The translations under genes and the position numbers were made by a program. DNA of 64,000 bases from Methanomicrobiales archaeon (GTDB taxonomy: Archaea; Halobacteriota; Methanomicrobia; Methanomicrobiales; JACTUA01), in the NCBI GenBank assembly GCA_030019205.1, contig JASEFH010000002.1, positions 62,001 through 126,000 of the forward strand. The letters run 5' to 3'. The notes under the pieces are model-generated. The model did no database searches. It was not told the origin of the DNA and saw nothing but the letters and a program-made list of their open reading frames with translations. Of this stretch, positions 26,058-34,597 are shown one piece after another (positions within the stretch are counted from its first letter, which is position 1; every line of letters starts with the position of its first letter).

Positions 26058-26752
26058 ATGGCATTTTAATCGTTGCCCGAAAGGAGATCCGGCAGATCTT
26101 GAAGAGCCGCAACGTGCTCGCCACCGCGATTTTGTTCGTGATCATCTTCGGGGGGATGTCGGCATCCTCAGCTATCGGCCGCGAGGGGACGGGGCAGCTC
26201 CTGGATCAGCTCGGGTTCTCCCTGGTTCTCGTGCTCGGGATCCTCATGGGCTACATCTTCTCGGGCCAGGCGTTCCTGCGGGAGAAGCAGGGCGGGGTGA
26301 TCGAGACGCTCCTCTGCAGCCCCCTCACCCTCGAAGAGATCTGGCTCGGGAAGGTGCTCGGGGTGACGGTTCCGGCCTACGGGATCACGCTCCTTGCGGC
26401 CGCCCTGATCGTCGGGATGGCAAATCTCCTCTCGACGGCGACCCTGATACCCTCCGTGCCCGTGCTCGTGCATATCGCTACAGTCGTCCCGGCCTTCATT
26501 GCGGCGGCGGTTGGTCTGCTCGGGTTCGGGCAGCTCCTCCTCGGACTGCGCGAGAACCAGTTCCTCAACTTCGCCATCATCTTCGCGCTGGTCTTTTCAA
26601 TCAGCATCACGCAGGGTGTTCTCGGGCCGGACTTCATCGTCTCCTGGAGCGTGGTGGGCGGGACGCTCGCTCTCGCGGTATTCCTGCTCCTCCTCACCCG
26701 CTGGCTGACGCGGTTTCTCGACCGGGAGCGGATCGTCCTCACGATCCCCTGA
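26054..26752 (+). CDS. ABC-2 type exporter permease
   Basis: 232 residues with about six membrane helices; N-terminal amphipathic ILIVARKEIRQILKSRNVL and the loop FLREKQGGVIETLLCSPLTLEEIWLGK typical of ABC-2 permeases. Start overlaps the ATPase stop (ATGA). Works with the ATPase as an exporter; substrate not known. Confidence 0.92.
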   Translation: MNGILIVARKEIRQILKSRNVLATAILFVIIFGGMSASSAIGREGTGQLLDQLGFSLVLVLGILMGYIFSGQAFLREKQGGVIETLLCSPLTLEEIWLGKVLGVTVPAYGITLLAAALIVGMANLLSTATLIPSVPVLVHIATVVPAFIAAAVGLLGFGQLLLGLRENQFLNFAIIFALVFSISITQGVLGPDFIVSWSVVGGTLALAVFLLLLTRWLTRFLDRERIVLTIP

Positions 26753-26764
26753 GGGGGGGCAGCC

Positions 26765-26959
26765 ATGAAGACACGCATTCGGGAACTGCGGGCGCGGCAC
26801 GACCTGACGCAGGAGGAGCTGGCGAGGAGGGTGGGGGTTCGGCGGGAGACGATCGTCTTCCTGGAGAAGGGGACCTACAACCCCTCCTTAAAGCTCGCCC
26901 ATGCGGTCGCCCGGGCGCTGGACACCACGATCGAGGACCTGTTCATCTTCGAGGACTGA
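26765..26959 (+). CDS. XRE-family transcriptional regulator (short, YozG-like)
   Basis: 64 residues, a single helix-turn-helix domain: [22 protein letters not shown] (helices 2-3), then [21 protein letters not shown]. Last gene of the exporter operon, 12 bp after the permease. Small XRE proteins of this kind often autoregulate the operon; a suited inverted repeat lies at 24274-24295. Confidence 0.93.
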   Translation: MKTRIRELRARHDLTQEELARRVGVRRETIVFLEKGTYNPSLKLAHAVARALDTTIEDLFIFED

Positions 26960-27595
26960 AAAAGAGGCAGAAATCGTGTTCTCTGGGAGACCGTCCGAAT
27001 CCTGTTTGCCCCCGTAAATTTTCCACCGCGGTACTCGACCCTTTGCGAGGGCCGGAACCCGATCTTCTCCCTTGCTATCCGCCCGGGTGGACGGTGAGAC
27101 GTAAGGAATTTGAACCGTTGACGGGGGGCTTGGGCAATGTGAACATTACTTCCGTCGAATGGGGGGAGTGGTTCTTGAAGGGGGAGGGGGCGCGCCTCCT
27201 CCCCCTTTGCCCCTACCCCCGCGGTTCGATACCCTTCAAGGAAGGTGAATCAGGGGCGATACTTCCCCATGCCACTAACCCGCCAATCGTATGCCATCGA
27301 AGGGATGATAGATCCTGACCTTAACCTCTTCCTGTGCCCCATTCCACCTGCGATAGCCCATTCTCCGTGATACAAAAGGATATGGTCAGATCGCTTCTCA
27401 TCGGAAAGGACGCGGCTGCGGTGCGAAGCCTCTCATCCCCGGGTTTCTCCAAAGAGCCTGAATATCCCACGCCGGATCCTGTAGCACCAAGGGGGAAGAA
27501 GATCCCGGGGGAGAGGACTCTGGTCGATCCCTGCACCCCATTCTGGGGACGCAGTGACGAGTGGGGGACGAAATACCTGTGACCGCACGTTCATG
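26960..27595. other. Gene-free region downstream of the export operon
   Basis: No believable gene. Contains the G-rich hairpin listed separately at 27178-27207. Several short words (for instance gcgatag) also occur in the gene-free stretch at 13.5-13.7 kb. Confidence 0.4.
27178..27207. repeat. 10-bp perfect G/C-rich hairpin
   Basis: AAGGGGGAGG (27178-27187) and CCTCCCCCTT (27198-27207), loop of 10 bases, next to a short T-run. Could be a transcription end for the operon above, though it lies about 220 bp beyond its last stop. Confidence 0.6.
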
Positions 27596-27653
27596 CATCC
27601 GGGATGATGCCGAAGACTCATCCCGGATGAACTCCTCCATTTCCATCCGGGAT
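27596..27653. repeat. Three copies of CATCCGGGAT, two inverted and one direct
   Basis: CATCCGGGATGA (27596-27607), its exact complement TCATCCCGGATG (27618-27629), and a third copy CATCCGGGAT (27644-27653). Spacing of about 24 bp between unit starts places the copies on the same DNA face roughly every two turns, as in multi-site operators. Lies about 100 bp upstream of the decayed ABC genes. Confidence 0.65.
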
Positions 27654-27749
27654 AGTGATAGCGGGGCTGTGCCGCCTTTTATCTGTCATCAGGTTATTGA
27701 ACTGTGCGAACAGCGGTTTCATGGTCCTTCCGCAGTCAATATGAGGCAG

Positions 27750-28172
27750 TATTGTGGCGGTAGCAATCGCTGGAGAGAATCGCACCGGAACGTTCGGGGC
27801 GGTTACGGCGGTGGGCGAGATCCCGTTCAGCGTCGAAGACGGCGAGGTCTTCGGCGTCCCCGAGGGCGGGGTGCGGGATCGCGTCGAACGATCCCTGCAG
27901 GCCATCGGGCTCCGGGAGAGCGGGGACGATCGTGTGGGGGATTCTCCACGGGAATGAAGCAGCGGCTCGCCGCCGCCAGCGGTCGCCAGGCGCTCGCGGG
28001 GAAGGACGGTATATCATGGTTCTCTCTCGGGAAGATGCGCGGATCAGCCTGCAGGTCGATAGGAGAGACGATACCGGAGGTGATCGCCTCGATCGTGAGG
28101 AACGGCAGCGCGATCCTTCACGCGAAGTTCCGCGAATACTCCCTTGAGGAGATCTGCTTCGAGATCCGGTAG
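27750..28172 (+). pseudogene. Decayed ABC exporter ATPase
   Basis: Fragments of an ABC ATPase in several frames: FSVEDGEVFGVPEGG near 27825-27870 corresponds to the strand before Walker A with the P-loop deleted; RVERSLQAIGL near 27885-27915 is the helical domain; GFSTGMKQRLAAA near 27938-27975 is the signature motif; LEEICFEIR at 28145-28172 is the usual C-terminus. Walker B and the D-loop are gone. Not functional. Confidence 0.75.
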
Positions 28173-28179
28173 AGGGGGA

Positions 28180-28797
28180 GGGGCGGAGGAACCGGCGCAG
28201 TATCCGGGCCCTCGCCGCCAGGGATCTGGGGGGTGCGCAGAAACCGTATTGCCATAGCCGGGGCAGCGGTGCTCTTCGTCGTCTTGCCGTCGTCGCTCCC
28301 CTCATCTTCAGCGGACTGCTCACCGGGCCCTCTGCGGCAGAGGACGCATCCGCCGAAGAGTTCACCGGCCTCGTGCCGCCGCAGCAGCTGTCCATGACGG
28401 AGAATCCGACGCCGTCCCAGCCGCACATCGTGCTCTTCCTCGGGTACCTGTTCGCACCGCTCCTCCCGGTGAACCCCCTGATGGTCGCCCGCGTCGTTGC
28501 CGCTGAGACGTTCGTCGGGAAGAAGTGCTCCTCCTCACACCGACGGTTGCGCTCGTCGGCGTCTCCGTCGCGGTTCCCCTATCGGCGAAGGTGAGCACGG
28601 TCATGGAGGCCTGCCAGGCATCGAGTACGCTTGTCCTCGTTCTGGTCCTCCTGCTCTTCGGGCGGCTCGCCGGCATCCTCTTCCTCTCGCCGGCGGTGCA
28701 GGCGGTCATCGGTGAGGGGATCCTTCTCCAGGATCTGCTCCTGATCCGCATCGGCACACGGATCTTCTCCCGCAGCGAGCTGATCGCCCGCGTGTAG
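28180..28797 (+). pseudogene. Decayed ABC-2 exporter permease
   Basis: Directly follows the ATPase remnant. One frame gives a large external-loop part ending in NPLMVARVVAAETFVGKK (about 28475-28527); another continues with LLLTPTVALVGVSVAVPL, SAKVSTVMEACQASSTLV and two helices up to 28797, ending in a typical F.R.ELIAR tail. The middle portion between the two (the EKERGTLE-type loop and a helix) is missing and the frame changes. With the ATPase remnant this is a dead copy of an exporter. Confidence 0.75.
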
Positions 28798-28853
28798 GGG
28801 ACGACCGCGGGATGCCGCATGCTGGCCTGGAGGGAGTGTGAGACCTCCCTGCC

Positions 28854-29180
28854 TCAAATCTCCAGGATATCCTCCCTATCGGCGGACGCTCCCCGCTGCT
28901 GCGGCGCCACGCTCTCGACGCGGGAGATGAGGGCTTCGACCCTCCCGTCGTTGAAGAGCGCCTGGAATCCCAGATACTCGCGGCGGTTCAGGATCAGCAC
29001 GCCTTTCCGCTTCATGGGACGTCCATCCTCCCCCGTCGGGTTGATCTCGACTGCCAGGGACGCGGAGCGGCTCTTCGTGGGGGGCAGCCGCAGTATCGAC
29101 ACCCCCGGGACCGAGCTCTTCTTCCGCTCCCAGTCGCTCCCGCCCTCCAGGAAACCCCTCAGAATCTCCGTCGTGTTCAT
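28854..29180 (-). CDS. Hypothetical protein, leaderless mRNA
   Basis: 108 residues, soluble, mixed alpha/beta. Segments MNTTEILRGFLEGGSDWERK, SASLAVEINP and RKGVLILNRREYLGFQALF suggest a small folded domain. ATG 29180 lies 26 bp from the centre of a clear TATA element (cttatatgcc), so the start is well supported although no ribosome site precedes it. A much longer frame on the same strand reaching to 30683 is an artefact over the kinase gene. Confidence 0.75.
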   Translation of the reverse strand: MNTTEILRGFLEGGSDWERKKSSVPGVSILRLPPTKSRSASLAVEINPTGEDGRPMKRKGVLILNRREYLGFQALFNDGRVEALISRVESVAPQQRGASADREDILEI

Positions 29181-29202
29181 GGGGGAGGCTTCGCAGTTCC
29201 GG

Positions 29203-29210
29203 CATATAAG
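29203..29210 (-). promoter_or_regulatory. TATA box for the 29180 gene
   Basis: cttatatg on the minus strand, centre 26 bp upstream of the start codon; fits a leaderless transcript. Confidence 0.7.
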
Positions 29211-29486
29211 CTGCCTGCGGGCAGCGTGAAAGAGAACCGCTGCACACGCGGTTCCGCAGACCCGCACTCTTCCTACGCTGCACCGTCGGCCTTGCCTGTC
29301 GCCCGCGAAACCGCTGCCGCGATGGTGAAGGGGCCATCGAAGACCCCTACTATTATCACTGGCAAGAGCAATCACTCTGTGTGACCAAGAGCGCAGGAGA
29401 CCCCGAATGCGGTTCGGGGCAGTGTGAGGAAAACACGGGAGGCGGCGCTGCGATGGCGGCAGATACCTCCCGCGGAGGAGGGGACG

Positions 29487-30830
29487 ATGCCGGGTAGATG
29501 GCGGGAATCGGCATTCCAGGAGGAATGGTCCTGGGTCCTGGCGATTGCTGCCTCTACTCTTGCCGCCTTCGCCCTGAACGTCTACGGGCTGCTGTACGGC
29601 ATCACCATCGTCCTGCCCCACCTCATCTACCTGCCGATCGTGATCGCCGCCTACCGGTTCCCGCGGCGGGGTGTTCCCTTCGCCGTTCTGCTCGGGGCGG
29701 CGTACCTGGGCATCGTCTACGCGCTCGGGGATGCAGGTGCAGCCGTATTCGCATCGGCTGCGAGCCGGGCCGTCGTCTTTATCGCCATCGGTGCCGTGGT
29801 CGCCTACCTCTCCCTTCACCTGAAGGAGGAGGAGGAGCGATACCGCGGGCTGTTCGAGTACTCCGAGGCGGGATCGTTCCTGGTGCGGCTCGAGGGAGAG
29901 GATGGGCGGATCGAGGAGGCAAACCAGCGGGGGGCAGCGCTTCTGGGTTATCCGGCGGATCGGCTGGCCGGGAGACCGATATCCGAGTTCTGGTGCGACA
30001 GAGACGCCGCGAAACGGTTCTTCGAGCGGATGGCACGCGAGAAGCAGGTGTCCGGCCAGGAGGTTGCACTGAAGCGGGCGGACGGGAAGCCCGTGCAGGC
30101 TCTCTTCTCCGCCGGCACCCTCTCCGGCGGGCGGCTGATCCTCACCCTTGTGGATATTACGGAGCGGAAGAATACCGAGGATGCCCTCCGTGCGGCAAAC
30201 GAGAAACTCAACCTGCTGGGAGGCCTGACCCGGAGCGACCTCCTGGCCTCGGTCGACCGCATCTCGCGGACGCTGGAGGGGGGCGAGCGGCAGTTCTCGG
30301 ATACTGCGATGCTGCACTTCATCCACACCCTCCAGGACCTCGCCCGCTCGCTGAGGAGGCGGATCGAGCTCACGCGGGACTACCAGGATCTGGGGAGAGA
30401 GCCTCCTGCGTGGCAATACGTCCAGGGGCTGATCCGAAAGGAGGCGGAGAGTCTGGACCTGAAAGGGATCTCCCTCCGCCCCTGGGTGGAGCGTCTGGAG
30501 GTCTACGCCGACGGTATGCTGGGGAAAGTGTTCCACAACCTCCTCGACGACTCCGTGCAGCACGGCAGGACCGTCTCGGAGATCGTCATCACGTACCGCC
30601 GCACTGACAACGGTCTCGATCTCTACTACGAGGATGACGGGATCGGCATCCCGGATGCCAGCAAGAAGGCGATCTTCGAGCACCGATCGGATAGGCCTTC
30701 TGGATTCGGGCTATTCCTGAGCCGCGAGATCCTGGGAATCACCGGCATGCAGATCGAGGAGTGCGGAGAGTACGGCAAAGGGGCGCGATTTGTGATCCAT
30801 ATTCCTGCAGAGAGGTACCGAATCGTGTGA
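29487..30830 (+). CDS. Degenerate sensor histidine kinase with PAS domain
   Basis: 447 residues from ATG 29487 (site ggaggagggg just before it). Four membrane helices in the first about 110 residues, a PAS domain (about 115-230, ending LVDITERKNTEDALR), then a kinase-like module. The family motif normally reads TRHDI.N, where His is phosphorylated; here it reads LTRSDLLAS (about 247-255), so the phospho-acceptor is replaced by Ser. The N-box is NLLDDSVQHG instead of NL.dNA..HG, while the G1/G2 boxes (YYEDDGIGIPD, SGFGLFLSREILGI) are well kept. Probably binds ATP or signals without classical phosphotransfer. The next gene starts 11 bp later, so the two are co-expressed. Confidence 0.85.
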   Translation: MPGRWRESAFQEEWSWVLAIAASTLAAFALNVYGLLYGITIVLPHLIYLPIVIAAYRFPRRGVPFAVLLGAAYLGIVYALGDAGAAVFASAASRAVVFIAIGAVVAYLSLHLKEEEERYRGLFEYSEAGSFLVRLEGEDGRIEEANQRGAALLGYPADRLAGRPISEFWCDRDAAKRFFERMAREKQVSGQEVALKRADGKPVQALFSAGTLSGGRLILTLVDITERKNTEDALRAANEKLNLLGGLTRSDLLASVDRISRTLEGGERQFSDTAMLHFIHTLQDLARSLRRRIELTRDYQDLGREPPAWQYVQGLIRKEAESLDLKGISLRPWVERLEVYADGMLGKVFHNLLDDSVQHGRTVSEIVITYRRTDNGLDLYYEDDGIGIPDASKKAIFEHRSDRPSGFGLFLSREILGITGMQIEECGEYGKGARFVIHIPAERYRIV

Positions 30831-30841
30831 GGGGAGAGATC

Positions 30842-32140
30842 GTGCACTACAGAAAGGTCCTGGTTCCAACGGACTTCTCGGAGTCCGCAAGGAAGATCGT
30901 GGAGTCCATCCACGAGGTCCCCGGCGTGGAGGAGGTGATTCTGGCGCACATCCTCGCCGCCACACCCTATGCATCCCGATCCTGGACGGAGGGGGGCGGT
31001 TCTCCGCTGGAGACAGTCTATGCCGAGCTCCGTCCCCTGGAGCAGCACCTCGAAGGGCAGGGGATTCGGGTGACCACGATCGTGGAGACGATCGGGGATG
31101 CCGATGTGCAGGGGGCGATCGTCTCCCTGGCGGAGCGGGAGCACGTAGACCTGATCGTGATGGCGCCCCGCGGACAGGAGTACAGCGGCGGCTTTCTCAT
31201 GGGATCCGTATCCGGGAACGTATTCCGGAACGCCAGAAAGGACATCCTGATCGTCCCGCCTGCATCCCTCCTCGGGGACGGTAGGCGGGCCCTCCTCTCG
31301 ACCGTGCTCGTACCGACCGACTTCTCGGAACCATCCCTCGCGGTGCTCCGGAGGCTGGAGAAGGAGCAGGGTATCGGGTCGGTCGTCCTGCTGCATGTGG
31401 TGAGCGACGAGGAGCGGACCGATCTCCAGAAGCTGCGTGCACAGGGGGCCGAAAAGAGACTGGGGCTCCTCGTGGCGGATCTGGAGAAAGCCGGGATCCG
31501 GGCTGCTTCCGTCGTCCGAAGCGGCAAAGCGGCACCCGTCATCCTGGGGGTCGCCGCAGAGGAGGACGTCACCCTGATCCTGATGTCCCGCGTGGGGCGG
31601 ATGGACTCCATCCGCAACCTCCCCCTCGGATCCGTGACCGCGGATGTGGCGAGGGATGCGCGGAGACCGATGCTGGTCCCCTTTGTAGCCGTGGAGGTGA
31701 AAGTCGCCACGCGGGAACTCCGGCGGGAGGAGTTCCCCCTGGCGGAGGAGATATGGCTGGACTACCACCAGACCAAGGCGGATCCCGAGAACGACCGCAT
31801 CTTCGGGGTGTTCGTAGACACCACGCTGGTCTCGGTCGCGCGGTGCAAACGGCACCCGGACGGATACGAGGTCGACGCCATCTTTACCCCGCCGCAGTAC
31901 CGGGGCCACGGATACGCAAACAGGGCGGTGGGAGCGCTCGTGGAGGCCTGCCACCACGATACGCTCTACATGCACTCGGTGCTGAACCTGGTCGACTTCT
32001 ACAGGAAGTTCGGGTTCGAGCCGATCGACGAGAACGAACTCCCGCCGACGATCAAGGCGCGGTTCGGGTTCGCCATGGGGGCGCTCGAGGGGTCGAACGT
32101 CCGTCCGATGCGGCGGCTGCCCCGCCACCCGTACTGTTAA
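30842..32140 (+). CDS. Fusion of two universal-stress domains and an acetyltransferase
   Basis: 432 residues from GTG 30842, preceded by ggggaga. Domain 1 (about 1-145): KVLVPTDFSESARKIV ... LIVMAPRGQEYSGGFLMGSVSGNVFRNA, the ATP-binding G-2x-G-9x-G(S) region. Domain 2 (about 155-285): TVLVPTDFSEPSLAVL ... VGRMDSIRNLPLGSVTADVARDA. Residues about 290-432 are a GNAT acetyltransferase with PPQYRGHGYANRAVGALV as acetyl-CoA loop. USP domains bind ATP or AMP, so the acetyltransferase may be switched by adenine nucleotides. Lies behind the degenerate kinase gene, probably in one transcript. Confidence 0.92.
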   Translation: MHYRKVLVPTDFSESARKIVESIHEVPGVEEVILAHILAATPYASRSWTEGGGSPLETVYAELRPLEQHLEGQGIRVTTIVETIGDADVQGAIVSLAEREHVDLIVMAPRGQEYSGGFLMGSVSGNVFRNARKDILIVPPASLLGDGRRALLSTVLVPTDFSEPSLAVLRRLEKEQGIGSVVLLHVVSDEERTDLQKLRAQGAEKRLGLLVADLEKAGIRAASVVRSGKAAPVILGVAAEEDVTLILMSRVGRMDSIRNLPLGSVTADVARDARRPMLVPFVAVEVKVATRELRREEFPLAEEIWLDYHQTKADPENDRIFGVFVDTTLVSVARCKRHPDGYEVDAIFTPPQYRGHGYANRAVGALVEACHHDTLYMHSVLNLVDFYRKFGFEPIDENELPPTIKARFGFAMGALEGSNVRPMRRLPRHPYC

Positions 32141-32159
32141 GGTCCTGCCGAGGAGGACC

Positions 32160-32773
32160 GTGCCAATCCTGGAAAAAACCTCCCCCTCCACGCATCCCGA
32201 AGAATTGAGAAGGGTCGCGACGATCTGCGACCGCCTCCGGGGAGCCCGGACGCAGGGGGAACTCGGGATGCAGATTGCCCAGGCGGTGACGGATTGCTCT
32301 CTCCACGATCTCCAGCGGATTGGCGGAAGGCTGAAGCGGGAGATCGATCGCCTTCCCTCCCCCTATCGCGAAGCGGTCCGCCCCTATCTGACAGAGCAGC
32401 TCTTCGGCAGTCACCACACGCTCCTGACCCTGTCCCGTGCAGGAGCCTTCCACAGGATGGGATCCCCCTGGCAGACGGAGACGCTGCCACGGCCTACTGG
32501 AGAATGGTTCCGGCCGGCTGTCTCTCCTGGGATCGTGCCGAGAGAGACCCGGATCTGCGGAGTCCGCGGCTCCGTTTTTTCTACTATCTGGTCTGCGGGT
32601 TTCTGATGTTTGTCAGGGACAGCCCGGGGCATCCGGTGGGAACGCCCTTTCCCGGAGGATTCCACGTAGAGGAGCGGAACCGCTCGTACTACTGTCCTAT
32701 CCGCAACAAGGAGAAGGATGTGGAGTTCTCCATCTGTACCTTCTGCTCCACGAGGCAGAGCGATGTGCCCTGA
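32160..32773 (+). pseudogene. DUF2115-like protein gene interrupted by one frameshift
   Basis: The first frame (GTG 32160, site gaggagga) codes about 100 residues up to SRAGAFHRMG; the sequence then continues sensibly in the -1 frame as IPLADGDAATAYWRM, followed by RFFYYLVCGFLMFVRDSPGH, PVGTPFPGGFHVE and the Cys motif YYCPIRNKEKDVEFSICTFC, ending at 32773. Adding one G in the ATGGG run at 32457-32461 would give one frame of about 204 residues. The second half has the conserved features I associate with DUF2115, a methanogen family of unknown function. Either a young pseudogene or a base missing in the sequence. Confidence 0.75.
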
Positions 32774-32871
32774 AAGATGGGGGTGCGATCGCAACGGCAA
32801 CGAAATCTCAAGAGCTCTGGAGCCCAGATGGATCCAAACATTTTTTTGAGGCGGTTCAAGAGTACTGGCAG

Positions 32872-33369
32872 ATGAAGATTCTGGTCGCTTACGCAACGCG
32901 GGCCGGATCCACCGCCGAGATCGCCGGGGTCATCGGGAAGGCGCTGGAGGATGCGGCAATGGAAGCGGACGTGCGGAATATCGCAGAGATCGTCGATCTC
33001 GGATCCTGCGACGCTGCGGTGATAGGATCGCCGCTGTACATGGGCAAGGTGCTCCGCGAGGTCGCCCCGTTCATCCAGCAGCACAGCCAGGAGCTGGCGG
33101 AAATCCCCTTGGCCGCCTTCGTCGTCGGCACCAGCATGGTCGGCCGTGAGGAGAAGTTCCGCGAGCAGGCAAGGACGATCATGGCCGGGGCGATGCTCCC
33201 GATCCGCCCCCGCGAGATCGGCGTCTTTGCGGGCGCCCTCGATCCCGACAGGATATCTGTCGGGGAGAGGGCCGTCATCAAACTCGTCAAAGCCCCCTAC
33301 GGAGATTTCCGCGACTGGGATGCCATTCGAGCCTGGGCCGGACATCTTCCCGCGATCCTGCGGGACTGA
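32872..33369 (+). CDS. Flavodoxin-domain protein (HemG/FldA-like)
   Basis: 165 residues. MKILVAYATRAGSTAEIAGVIG is the FMN phosphate loop; DAAVIGSPLYMGKVL is the second flavin loop. This combination and length are those of the HemG-type flavodoxin domain proteins seen in methanogens, often annotated as protoporphyrinogen oxidase-like, although haem synthesis by this enzyme is not established in methanogens. The start ATG is the only one that gives a complete N-terminal strand; an open frame upstream is not coding. Confidence 0.9.
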   Translation: MKILVAYATRAGSTAEIAGVIGKALEDAAMEADVRNIAEIVDLGSCDAAVIGSPLYMGKVLREVAPFIQQHSQELAEIPLAAFVVGTSMVGREEKFREQARTIMAGAMLPIRPREIGVFAGALDPDRISVGERAVIKLVKAPYGDFRDWDAIRAWAGHLPAILRD

Positions 33370-33865
33370 CAGGGACGCCGCACCTTTCTCCCCCCGATCG
33401 GGCACACGAGTCCGCCGAAGGTGAGAATCGAAGATCCTTCCCGCGGACCGCCCGCGGCAGCGGGAAGGATCCTCGGGATCGAACGCGGAATCCCGCAGAA
33501 GGCCAAATCGGGATAGATGCACCGTACGCAGGGGACTATTCCCGGAAGAAAACACGCGCAACCCGTTTTCCCTGAGACGGTGCTGGAGATCGAGGACCGA
33601 TTGCAGGGACGATGCCCTCGTTCCCGCACCCCGCATGGGCCCTATCGGAGGAGGGGTGCACCCTTCCCCGGAATCCCCGCACGCGGTACGCGATTACTCC
33701 CGACCAGAATCCTGCCTCTTTCGCCCTCCTGCGATTGATCCCCCGCTTAGGGATTCGCGATACTCCTGCAGATTCTTCGAACGGATCCCGACTGTTCGAA
33801 AGATGGAGGGAATTGAATGAACAGACGCTCACACGTACGAATCGCACGCCAGACCATTCTTGCTT
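33370..33865. other. Convergent gene-free region
   Basis: No supportable gene. Contains the long hairpin listed at 33433-33471 near the end of the flavodoxin gene. Confidence 0.45.
33433..33471. repeat. 12-bp perfect inverted repeat
   Basis: GATCCTTCCCGC (33433-33444) and GCGGGAAGGATC (33460-33471) around a 15-base loop that itself contains GCGGACCGCCCGC-like self-complementarity. Lies 64 bp after the flavodoxin stop; possible 3' end structure. Confidence 0.65.
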
Positions 33866-34540
33866 CTACCGGAACGGCACCACCGCACATGAGGGAGGCT
33901 GCTCCAGGTACAGGGCGGCTCTCGAGAGGCTGGCCAGAAACTCCCGCGGTGTCTGGAACGGCTCCACCTCCACGTAGTTCTTGAAGAGCTCGATCGGGGT
34001 ATGGGCATCGGAGCCCGCGGAGATGGGTTTTTTCATCCGCCGGGCGTACGTCACGGCCTTGTGGTTGTCCCCGGGGAAGCGGTTCCGTCCGTTGTAGCCC
34101 TCGATGATATCGATCCGCCCGATGACAGCGTCCAGCACGTCCCGCCTCAGCACCGACGTCCGCCGCCGTGAGAAAGGATGCGGGACCAGAGCCAGCCCGT
34201 CCTGCCCGGCGATGATATCGAGCGTCTCCTCCGCGGAGAGGCCGCCCTTCACCTCTTCCGTCAGAAACAGACCCACGATCTCGCCGCTCTCCGTCTTGAT
34301 CTCCTCGGCGAGGATCCGGGGTACGGAGGGATCGGCGGCGCGGATTGCCTGCATCACCCTTCGGGATCCCTCGATACTGTCGTGGTCGCAGACCATGGGC
34401 ACGATCCCGCGCTGTCTCCAGGCCTGCACCAGAATACGCGGCGGCATGGCCGAATCCCTGGAATGCTCCGAGTGTACGTGCATGTCTATCTTCAGGGTCC
34501 CGGACGGGGAATGCAACTCTGCCAGACCTCTCCTATCCAT
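33866..34540 (-). CDS. PHP-domain phosphoesterase
   Basis: 224 residues from ATG 34540 with a ggaggag site 6 bp before it. Metal ligands of the PHP fold are visible: DMHVHSEHSRD (HxH), CDHDSIEG, LVPHPFSR and the C-terminal GSDAHTP. Such stand-alone PHP proteins act as phosphoesterases on nucleotides or sugar phosphates. It follows an unknown gene (34598-35107) by 57 bp on the same strand. A related PHP gene is at 37727. Confidence 0.92.
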   Translation of the reverse strand: MDRRGLAELHSPSGTLKIDMHVHSEHSRDSAMPPRILVQAWRQRGIVPMVCDHDSIEGSRRVMQAIRAADPSVPRILAEEIKTESGEIVGLFLTEEVKGGLSAEETLDIIAGQDGLALVPHPFSRRRTSVLRRDVLDAVIGRIDIIEGYNGRNRFPGDNHKAVTYARRMKKPISAGSDAHTPIELFKNYVEVEPFQTPREFLASLSRAALYLEQPPSCAVVPFR

Positions 34541-34597
34541 GGGGGTCTCCTCCTGCACGGAACCCGGTGCCCGGGAGTTCCGGTGGTGCCTCTCCGC

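Noticed and set aside
27040-27140. Possible tRNA-like stretch (tttgaaccgt..)
   Set aside because: No cloverleaf could be drawn: the arms do not pair and there is no proper T-loop GTTCRANYC context.
28854-30683. 609-codon minus-strand frame over the sensor kinase
   Set aside because: Only its last 108 codons (to 29180) look like protein and have their own TATA box; the rest is antisense to the kinase.
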